Below, in pieces: positions 23,200 through 27,464 of a stretch of 27,464 nucleotides of DNA. Source of the stretch: a virus; IMG/VR virus record IMGVR_UViG_3300030380_002418, positions 1-27,464 of that record; one strand, given 5' to 3'. Position numbers and translations under genes: made by a program. Numbering within the stretch: the first letter of the stretch is position 1; each line of letters begins with the position of its first letter. The notes below the pieces were generated by a model. It was not told where the DNA came from and did no database searches. It worked only from the letters and a program-made list of their open reading frames with translations.

Positions 23200-23768
23200 T
23201 ATTGTTGTATTTTAAATGTTTCTCCATTTTTAGTATATCCTATAGATTGCATAAAACTATCTAAATCTGTATTTATATCTTTTAATATTGCTCTGTCAAT
23301 AGTTGCAAGTTTTGCAAATTGTGCATCTACTAGATTTGTTAAGAAGTTAGTTGGCTTTATTCCTTCTCTATTTATTTTTTGTGCAATTTGGTTTGCTATT
23401 CTATTTTTGCCTTCTGGAGTTATATTTGTTAAGTTTCTACCTTTGGCATCTGTTAATTTAACTGGTTTTTTGTTAATCCAATTAACTAATTGCGAAACTG
23501 AAGGATTTGTTCCTGCTTTAGTTCCTTCATCTACCTTTTCTCCATATGAATTACCCCTCATGTTAACAGATAATTTATTTTTTATATATTTACTTTCTAC
23601 AGTAAAACTATCTTTTAAATTACCACTAGCATTCAATGGTTCGTTTATTGTTCTTCCACTACTATATTTTCTAAATCTGCTTCTTTCTAACTCTCTTATA
23701 GATAATCTTTTTAGATTACCGACAAAACTTATTAGATATGATTCTGTATTTTTTAACTTAAAACTCAT
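23199..23768 (-). CDS. HK97 gp10-like head-tail closure protein
   Basis: A 189-aa protein from ATG 23768 (MSFKLKNTESYLISFVGNLK); a TTG start at 23774 is possible but unlikely because ATG 23768 makes a TAATG overlap. ASGNLKDSFTVESKYIKNKL and NMRGNSYGEKVDEGTKAGTN are followed by SVSQLVNWINKK, GRNLTNITPEGKNRIANQIA and KINREGIKPTNFLTNLVDAQ. The LNASGNLxxS...Y...VxxG...GI.PTxF order matches gp10/virion-morphogenesis family proteins, which close the head-tail joint or the tail end. The next gene starts with a one-base overlap. Confidence 0.7.
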   Translation of the reverse strand: MSFKLKNTESYLISFVGNLKRLSIRELERSRFRKYSSGRTINEPLNASGNLKDSFTVESKYIKNKLSVNMRGNSYGEKVDEGTKAGTNPSVSQLVNWINKKPVKLTDAKGRNLTNITPEGKNRIANQIAQKINREGIKPTNFLTNLVDAQFAKLATIDRAILKDINTDLDSFMQSIGYTKNGETFKIQQ

Positions 23769-24259
23769 TAGCAAGGAGATTGACCGTTAGCATTAATATC
23801 CGATATTTCATTGTTTGCCACTGTGATTGATATATCTAAGCTCCAACCAGCAAGTAAATTCTCGAACCTATCTTCAAACATATTAGCAGTGTAATCTGTA
23901 TCTATTTGATATAAATCAGAAAACAATTCTCCTCTTCTAAGTGCCGATTGTAAACCATTAACTACAGCAAACTGAGTGTTAAGCACATCTTGTTTATTAT
24001 TGATATCGTGAAAGTAGTTATTTAAATCTTTCTTATCTTCTTTGGTTTCATTTACTATATCCATACAAATAACCTGTAGGTTAAATTGAACTACATGGTC
24101 TTGAAATGTACATCCATTTACAATTATGTGTGATAAAGGAAATATAGTTTGTTTATTTAGGTCAACTTCAAATATGTCTCCAAACGTTACTGAATTAACA
24201 TTGTTGTTGCCTTGAAGGTATGTTTTAAGTTTATCTAATATGTCGTAAAAACTTGTCAT
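23768..24259 (-). CDS. Putative tail terminator / completion protein
   Basis: A 163-aa protein with alternating helices and strands: MTSFYDILDKLKTYLQGNNN, SVTFGDIFEVDLNKQTIFPL, HVVQFNLQVICMDIVNETKE and FENLLAGWSLDISITVANNE. The FxVDLxKQxIFPLxHI and later WSLDIxI pattern resembles tail completion (gpU-like) proteins recognised by context in Bacteroidota phages; no catalytic motif is evident. Its ATG overlaps the stop of the frameshift extension (ATGA), which also supports that extension as real coding sequence. Confidence 0.55.
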   Translation of the reverse strand: MTSFYDILDKLKTYLQGNNNVNSVTFGDIFEVDLNKQTIFPLSHIIVNGCTFQDHVVQFNLQVICMDIVNETKEDKKDLNNYFHDINNKQDVLNTQFAVVNGLQSALRRGELFSDLYQIDTDYTANMFEDRFENLLAGWSLDISITVANNEISDINANGQSPC

Positions 24260-25043
24260 TGTCTATATGCTTTTTTTAATTCTTGTTGTTCTATGTCTAC
24301 TTTTTCTTTTTCAAATGCTAAATAATTTAAACACTGGTAGAGTGGAAGCTCGGTAACTGTATTGAAGTTTCGGACATCTCCTTTAGCGAGTGCATAAATT
24401 GATTGATACCAACCCCATTTTTGTGCAAATGCGTCTCTAGCTGTAGCATATCCTCTTTCTTCAGATTTTGCTCCAAATATTTCGGTATAGCTCCCAGCAA
24501 CTCCTTCCCTAAACTGTAAAAAAAAACCATTGAACTAATTGCTACATCTAAAGGCATCTCTTTCATTAATTCTTGTATCTCTTCATTTACCTTGTAAGGT
24601 GCAACTGTGTATTTGTTTTCTGACTTAAAATTAACTGGTCTGTATAATACAGCCATAGCTTTGTGCATTTTTTGCCAATCAGTAATATTAGTTTCTATAT
24701 CTACATATTCACCAAGAGTTATATCATCAAGCTTAGGTATGAATCCCATATCTACATCTAACAAATCAAATCTTTGTATTAATTTAGGTTTCTCTTCAAA
24801 TGCCTTATTTAATATTTCTAATACTTTTTGATATTCTGATAAAGGTATTCTACTGACGTCTCTTAGCGAAACATTACAGAATATTTCTACGAGTTTCATG
24901 TTTAAGAAATCGTTTATCTGTTCTTCATTATCGGCATCTTCTGTTTTGTTCTGCTCTATGACTTTCATATACTTTTGATATTGCCAAAGTTTAATGTCAG
25001 ATAGAGTTGTTGGTACTTCTAGTTCAATTTGTTTTAGTGCCAT
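24256..25043 (-). CDS. Tail assembly chaperone, frameshifted long form (-1)
   Basis: A -1 shift at the T-run 24526-24518 joins residues 1-175 of the upstream protein to an 87-residue extension ending at TGA 24258-24256 (262 aa in all). The extension reads LQFREGVAGSYTEIFGAKSE, then ERGYATARDAFAQKWGWYQS, then IYALAKGDVRNFNTVTELPL and YQCLNYLAFEKEKVDIEQQE. It has a chaperone-like composition with WGWYQS...LAKGD. The 0-frame product ends at 24327. The extension is open for 87 codons, is Trp/Tyr-containing and ends in an ATGA overlap with the next gene, strong evidence that it is translated. Lambda gpG/gpGT works the same way, binding the tape measure during tail assembly. Confidence 0.85.
24327..25043 (-). 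CDS. Tail assembly chaperone, short (0-frame) form
   Basis: The 0-frame product is 238 aa. It begins MALKQIELEVPTTLSDIKLW, with KLWQYQKYMKVIEQNK and LNMKLVEIFCNVSLRDVSRI, then MGFIPKLDDITLGEYVDIET and TDWQKMHKAMAVLYRPVNF, a mainly helical layout. After the slippery site it continues SLGKELLGAIPKYLEQNLKK and ends QLPSFHSTSV. It would be the counterpart of lambda gpG. The gene follows a repeat-rich intergenic region and starts the virion operon. Start ATG 25043 follows an A/T-rich leader without a Shine-Dalgarno sequence. Confidence 0.75.
   Translation of the reverse strand: MALKQIELEVPTTLSDIKLWQYQKYMKVIEQNKTEDADNEEQINDFLNMKLVEIFCNVSLRDVSRIPLSEYQKVLEILNKAFEEKPKLIQRFDLLDVDMGFIPKLDDITLGEYVDIETNITDWQKMHKAMAVLYRPVNFKSENKYTVAPYKVNEEIQELMKEMPLDVAISSMVFFYSLGKELLGAIPKYLEQNLKKEDMLQLETHLHKNGVGINQFMHSLKEMSETSIQLPSFHSTSV
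24518..24526 (-). other. -1 programmed ribosomal frameshift site (T_TTT_TTT)
   Basis: The minus strand has nine consecutive T residues preceded by ATGG and followed by ACAG. Read in the 0 frame as GTT TTT TTT TAC, it contains the canonical heptamer T_TTT_TTT at 24525-24519. Shifting back one base after codon 175 gives TTA CAG TTT AGG and opens the extension, whereas a +1 shift reaches TAG almost at once. This makes the shift direction clear. Confidence 0.88.
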
Positions 25044-25131
25044 ATTATAATTAATAATTTTATTTGATTTTGTACTTTACTATATTCCAACTGAATATAT
25101 GTCAGTTATATATGTATTATATATGTATATG

Positions 25132-25223
25132 TTACATACTATGTATTACACTATGTAATACACTGTGTAATATATTACACTATGCAATATAATACATTAT
25201 GTAATATAATACACTATGTATAT
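25132..25223. repeat. Cluster 2 of the 17-bp near-palindrome (6 tandem copies)
   Basis: Six 17-bp units start at 25132, 25144, 25156, 25173, 25190 and 25207. The first three overlap by 5 bp and the last three abut, giving periods of 12, 12, 17, 17 and 17. Examples are TATTACACTATGTAATA (25144) and TAATACACTGTGTAATA (25156). The unit is the same as in cluster 1 at 2855-2915. They sit between the 79-aa gene and the tail chaperone start, in a 202-nt gap that also holds an AACTGA/TCAGTT inverted repeat (about 25089-25107) and an AT-rich tract. Likely operators or binding sites for a dimeric protein. Confidence 0.87.
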
Positions 25224-25245
25224 ATATATAATATATATAATCTGA

Positions 25246-25485
25246 CTATTTGTCGGTTGGGTTATGTTTGTAATAGTAGAATGTATATAATTCAACTATT
25301 TTATCACTCCATTCATTAAGTTTATATGCCTCAGGTGAACGTATTATTTTACCATTGTCATTTACCTCAACATAATATTCACGTTGTGTCTTTGGCACAG
25401 CATATATCTTAATGTTGTTGTCTATGCAATAAGATATTGCTTTTAAATAGTTTCTGTCATATCGAACAAGTTTCTTTCTACCCAT
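25246..25485 (-). CDS. 79-aa protein of unknown function, repeat-controlled
   Basis: The preferred start is ATG 25485 (MGRKKLVRYDRNYLKAISYC), with ATG 25494 also possible; a further upstream extension to 25524 would need a TTG start. The protein continues IDNNIKIYAVPKTQREYYVE and has KIIRSPEAYKLNEWSDKIVE, ending YTFYYYKHNPTDK. It is basic and Tyr-rich, mixed helix and strand, with no membrane segment. Its start codon lies within a direct-repeat unit, so its expression may be controlled by the protein binding those repeats. I do not recognise a family. It is isolated between two non-coding regions, a position often taken by regulatory genes, but no helix-turn-helix is clear. Confidence 0.6.
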   Translation of the reverse strand: MGRKKLVRYDRNYLKAISYCIDNNIKIYAVPKTQREYYVEVNDNGKIIRSPEAYKLNEWSDKIVELYTFYYYKHNPTDK

Positions 25486-25519
25486 TAGATTCATAAAGGT
25501 ATTGAATTCATAAAGGATA
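25481..25519. repeat. Two direct repeats over the start of the 79-aa gene
   Basis: Plus-strand units CCCATTAGATTCA (25481-25493) and GGTATTGAATTCA (25498-25510), each followed by TAAAGG, are spaced 17 bp apart. They match the array at 4218-4299. On the minus strand each unit is preceded by a CTTTA stretch; between them the sequence TACCTTTA is close to the Bacteroidota -7 form TAnnTTTG. Confidence 0.7.
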
Positions 25520-25524
25520 TACAA

Positions 25525-25829
25525 GTGTCAGATGGAAAGTATGGTTTGTAGAGAGAGTGGAGTAATATACTCAGCACGTTTGCAAATAGGGAGAGTACCC
25601 TTTTTCTATAACCTACATAAAACTAAATATTAAATTAAAGGCGTTTTAAGGGCTTATTAAATTAAATTGAGGGGTACATACCAGAAAGGGTGTGAAGATG
25701 CGTTAAATACGTACTGAATTGCTTGTATATGGCTAATAAATAGCTGATAAAGAAAAGAAATATAGTTATTGACTATTTAATTAATCATAACTAACTAATT
25801 GTTAGGAATCTAACAAAATGTAACAAATA
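25525..25829. other. 305-nt gap without a convincing gene
   Basis: No minus-strand ORF longer than a few codons is present. Short inverted repeats are visible, for example GAGTA-ATA-TACTC (25559-25571), GGG-AGAGTA-CCC (about 25590-25601) followed by a T run on the plus strand, and GTTAG-GAAT-CTAAC (25801-25814). A 33-codon plus-strand ORF (25532-25633) exists but has no support. The first 80 nt are richer in G+C than the surroundings. A promoter or small RNA is possible. Confidence 0.4.
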
Positions 25830-25852
25830 AAAAAACCCCTAATTAAAGGGGT
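25830..25852 (-). terminator. Intrinsic terminator after the small-gene operon
   Basis: On the minus strand ACCCCT (25852-25847) and AGGGGT (25840-25835) pair around a 6-nt loop, followed by a run of seven T residues. It lies 38 nt past the stop of the 83-aa gene and closes the operon of small genes. Confidence 0.88.
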
Positions 25853-25889
25853 ATAATATTAATAAAAGGCGCTAAAAGATTAATATAAT

Positions 25890-26141
25890 TTAATTTATTG
25901 TTTCAATTTCGCCCTCTGAACAATAAGAACCATTATTTAAAATGTAAAATCCATCTTCATCATGTTCTATTATTTTTAAGATAGTATTTAGTTTATAGTT
26001 TGGATGCTCTTTAAAATTATCTACTATCTTGACTTTAGTGCCAATTTTAATCATTGGTTCGTTACAACATGGACAATTTAAGTTTCTTTGTTCTCTTTGT
26101 TTCTTTGCATGGTGCAAAATGTTTGCTTCAAGTCGGTGCAT
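25890..26141 (-). CDS. 83-aa CPCC protein of unknown function
   Basis: A basic N-terminal helix (MHRLEANILHHAKKQREQRN) leads to CPCCNEPMIKIGTKVKIVDN, then NTILKIIEHDEDGFYILNNG and a final SYCSEGEIETIN. The CPCC pair with a later Cys could bind zinc, and GTKVKIVDN...LKIIEHDEDGFYIL resembles a small SH3/KOW-like beta domain. Start ATG 26141 follows an A/T-rich leader 4 nt after the upstream stop. It is the last gene before a terminator. Function unknown; protein or nucleic-acid binding is plausible. Confidence 0.6.
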   Translation of the reverse strand: MHRLEANILHHAKKQREQRNLNCPCCNEPMIKIGTKVKIVDNFKEHPNYKLNTILKIIEHDEDGFYILNNGSYCSEGEIETIN

Positions 26142-26145
26142 AATA

Positions 26146-26430
26146 TTAGTTTAAATTAGTTAATGTTATTTCTTTATTTTTAATTGCGTTTGTTCTTTCC
26201 TTTGTATTCATGTCAAGAAATTGCGTTAAATATTTACTTGTTGTTCTTGAATAATTATGATAGTATTCATCTAACATAATTTGTCCAAACTTATCTACAA
26301 AGGCGATAATGCTTCGATAACTTTGAAAATACTTTCCTTCTGGCGTGTAAATTTCAAATTGATTTGCAACGGGGTTTCCAGTTCTTGGAGATGTCATTGA
26401 ATAGGTTTTAATTTTCTTTATTGTTTTCAT
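26146..26430 (-). CDS. DUF8033-like small protein
   Basis: A 94-aa protein beginning MKTIKKIKTYSMTSPRTGNP. VANQFEIYTPEGKYFQSYRS, IIAFVDKFGQIMLDEYYHNY and SRTTSKYLTQFLDMNTKERT form a compact mixed alpha/beta domain. The pattern (SPRTGNPVxNQFxIxTxEGxYFQSYxSIIAF) is one I associate with the DUF8033-like family common in phages and mobile elements; function unknown. Its stop lies 4 nt before the next start, and the previous gene ends one base before its ATG, so it is tightly operonic. Confidence 0.65.
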   Translation of the reverse strand: MKTIKKIKTYSMTSPRTGNPVANQFEIYTPEGKYFQSYRSIIAFVDKFGQIMLDEYYHNYSRTTSKYLTQFLDMNTKERTNAIKNKEITLTNLN

Positions 26431-26431
26431 A

Positions 26432-26698
26432 TTATTTAAATTTAAATTGATAAATACTTTTATTTTGTCTATCTGGCGAAATGGAAGTTAATTTTGTTAT
26501 TAAATAACCTCTTGAGGTGTAAGTTCTTTTTGCCGTTTCAGAACCTCCTAAGTTTCTAAACCATTTTTGAGTATCTTTTGACACTATATTTTTATAGTTT
26601 TCTTTTGTTATCTGTTCAGTTTTTTGACCTTCAACAATGTATGTTGTTTTTGTTGATGGGTTTTTAATTAAACTTGTTTTTGTCATTGTTATTTTCAT
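26432..26698 (-). CDS. 88-aa conserved phage protein of unknown function
   Basis: An 88-aa basic protein. MKITMTKTSLIKNPSTKTTY is followed by VEGQKTEQITKENYKNIVSK, TQKWFRNLGGSETAKRTYTS and RGYLITKLTSISPDRQNKSI. The WFRxLGGSETAxRxYTxxGY and SPDRQN motifs look conserved and recur in my memory of Flavobacteriia phage genomes; they do not reveal an activity. No membrane segment or Cys cluster. It starts after a 5-nt gap and is followed by a one-base gap, so it is translated within the small-gene operon. Confidence 0.6.
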   Translation of the reverse strand: MKITMTKTSLIKNPSTKTTYIVEGQKTEQITKENYKNIVSKDTQKWFRNLGGSETAKRTYTSRGYLITKLTSISPDRQNKSIYQFKFK

Positions 26699-26703
26699 TG
26701 TTT

Positions 26704-26892
26704 TTATTTTTGTTTTATTAAGTTATGTTTTTTTAACCTGACATATTCTTTTGCTCTGTATAATATTTCTTCTTTTGATAATTCGAGTTCAAAATCCCCT
26801 ATGTCTATGTAAATACTTGCGTTATGTATAAATGCGTTTATATCATGTATATGAAACCATTTATCAGCTTGTTTTAATGTGTTTTTATCCAT
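26704..26892 (-). CDS. 62-aa small protein of unknown function
   Basis: A short protein: MDKNTLKQADKWFHIHDINA, FIHNASIYIDIGDFELELSK, then EEILYRAKEYVRLKKHNLIK. An N-terminal helix, a strand pair IYIDIGDFELEL and a basic C-terminal helix are predicted. It starts 4 nt after the preceding small membrane gene and ends 5 nt before the next gene. No known motif is visible. Spacing and a coherent fold support it as a real gene. Confidence 0.6.
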   Translation of the reverse strand: MDKNTLKQADKWFHIHDINAFIHNASIYIDIGDFELELSKEEILYRAKEYVRLKKHNLIKQK

Positions 26893-26896
26893 GATT

Positions 26897-27013
26897 TTAT
26901 ATTTCTAGGGTTAATAATAAGGTTAAAATAAAAGCACTTGCATAAACAAATACTTTAATAAATAAGTCGCTTAAAATAATTTTAGCGAATAGGTTTTTAA
27001 TTTTTGTTTTCAT
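26897..27013 (-). CDS. 38-aa small membrane protein
   Basis: A short ORF from ATG 27013 to TAA 26899-26897 encodes MKTKIKNLFAKIILSDLFIK and then VFVYASAFILTLLLTLEI. It has a basic N-terminus and one hydrophobic helix (about residues 20-36). Its ATG overlaps the stop of the preceding small membrane gene (TAATG) and it ends 4 nt before the 62-aa gene. These junctions match those of clear genes nearby. Too small for family assignment; a single-span membrane peptide. Confidence 0.6.
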   Translation of the reverse strand: MKTKIKNLFAKIILSDLFIKVFVYASAFILTLLLTLEI

Positions 27014-27123
27014 TATATAAATAGTTTAGTTAAAATTGTGATAGATGCCACCATAACAAAGGCGAACGTAATAAAGGATATTATTACTAAGGCATCAATA
27101 AAAAGTTTGTGTATTGTTTTCAT
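27013..27123 (-). CDS. 36-aa small membrane protein
   Basis: A short ORF from ATG 27123 to TAA 27015-27013 encodes MKTIHKLFIDALVIISFITF and AFVMVASITILTKLFI. It is almost wholly hydrophobic (about residues 11-31), with a basic start. It begins 10 nt after the 87-aa gene stop and overlaps the next small membrane gene by 1 nt. Together the two form a tandem pair of one-span peptides starting MKT. Function unknown. Confidence 0.6.
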   Translation of the reverse strand: MKTIHKLFIDALVIISFITFAFVMVASITILTKLFI

Positions 27124-27133
27124 AGTTATTTTT

Positions 27134-27397
27134 TTAGCAATATCTTGAGCCATTTTTTTTAATTAATTGTAATGATTTTAATAAATGCTCATACGCTTTT
27201 ATTGTCTTTTTCATTTCTTTTAATTCTTCCTCTTTATTATAGGAATCATCATAAAATATTTCTTCGTAACCCTCCCTATCAAAAAGCATCATATCCCAAT
27301 AATAATCTGTGAAATTATCGATTTCGTTTGCTAAATTGTAATACTTTTTAAGTGAATTAAAGTATTTTTTCTCAATGTTTGTTTCTTTTGTTTTCAT
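27134..27397 (-). CDS. 87-aa helical protein of unknown function
   Basis: Begins MKTKETNIEKKYFNSLKKYY, followed by LANEIDNFTDYYWDMMLFDR, EGYEEIFYDDSYNKEEELKE and MKKTIKAYEHLLKSLQLIKK. It is predicted as a helical, charged, cytoplasmic protein rich in Tyr, Lys and Glu, with no membrane segment. The start region ATAACTATGAAAAC repeats almost exactly before the 36-aa gene, so initiation signals are shared. I do not recognise a family. Confidence 0.55.
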   Translation of the reverse strand: MKTKETNIEKKYFNSLKKYYNLANEIDNFTDYYWDMMLFDREGYEEIFYDDSYNKEEELKEMKKTIKAYEHLLKSLQLIKKNGSRYC

Positions 27398-27410
27398 AGT
27401 TATAAATATA

Positions 27411-27464
27411 TTATGAGTTTTTTAACTCTTTTTTAAATACTCTTTTAATAAGGGATAAATCATT
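27411..27464 (-). CDS. C-terminal end of a gene running off the right edge
   Basis: A frame open from the window edge reads NDLSLIKRVFKKELKNS and ends at TAA 27413-27411, 13 nt before the next start. It is a plausible basic helical C-terminus, but only 17 residues are visible, so the call is weak. A shorter ATG-initiated reading in another frame is less likely. Confidence 0.35.
   Translation of the reverse strand, partial: NDLSLIKRVFKKELKNS

Noticed and set aside
25131-25230. AT-rich tract considered as a tRNA or structured RNA gene
   Set aside because: No cloverleaf or conserved T-loop sequence; the repeat pattern explains the symmetry.
25532-25633. 33-codon plus-strand ORF in the intergenic gap
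   Set aside because: It is the only plus-strand candidate there, lacks an initiation context and overlaps hairpins; no family is recognised.

Overview
The window is a dense, strongly A+T-rich segment of a tailed double-stranded DNA phage or prophage. Essentially every gene lies on the minus strand, so transcription runs from high to low coordinates. The host is most likely a member of the Bacteroidota, probably a Flavobacteriia-type bacterium. Start codons are preceded by A/T-rich sequence rather than GGAGG-type Shine-Dalgarno sites. Putative promoters resemble the Bacteroidota -7 element TAnnTTTG. Several proteins (XkdF-like protease fusion, tail-tube-like protein, DUF6712-like head protein, DCGCDERKEK protein) resemble families I associate with phages of these bacteria. 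The fold set (HK97-like capsid, portal, tape measure, -1 frameshifted tail chaperone) indicates a siphovirus. No integrase, terminase, tRNA, CRISPR array or insertion sequence is visible. The terminase is probably outside the window.

Layout in transcription order. (1) 27464-25890 holds seven complete small genes of unknown function, two of them short membrane proteins, and ends at a terminator near 25830. (2) 25525-25829 has no convincing gene. A lone 79-aa gene follows at 25485, with two direct repeats over its start. (3) 25044-25245 is an A+T-rich control region with six tandem 17-bp near-palindromes. (4) 25043-11586 is the virion operon: frameshifted tail chaperone, tail completion proteins, large distal-tail proteins, tape measure, protease fusion, Cys-rich protein, scaffold, major capsid protein, tail tube, portal and head completion protein. 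Strong intrinsic terminators follow both the capsid and tail tube genes. (5) 11598-6464 holds two tiny ORFs, a 1448-aa tail fibre with a C-terminal S74 chaperone domain, and two small proteins. (6) 6459-4297 is a lysis/envelope cassette: small membrane proteins, an exported thioredoxin-like protein, a lipoprotein, an M15 endolysin, a holin-like protein and a 41-aa basic protein.

(7) 4299-4111 is a second control region with four 13-bp direct repeats, a promoter-like box, a terminator and a second promoter. (8) 4106-833 is the replication/recombination module: ERF-type annealing protein, SSB-like protein, winged-helix protein, three more 17-bp near-palindromes, primase-helicase and VRR-NUC nuclease. 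(9) A sigma-70-like factor and a truncated conserved protein run off the left edge.

The most notable signals are regulatory. One 17-bp near-palindrome family is shared by the intergenic regions before the virion operon and before the primase-helicase, 22 kb apart. A separate direct-repeat family is shared by the ERF and 79-aa gene control regions. Together with the phage-encoded sigma-like factor and winged-helix protein, they suggest a two-part regulatory circuit that can be tested. A canonical T_TTT_TTT slippery site that joins two tail-chaperone frames is the best-supported cryptic coding signal.
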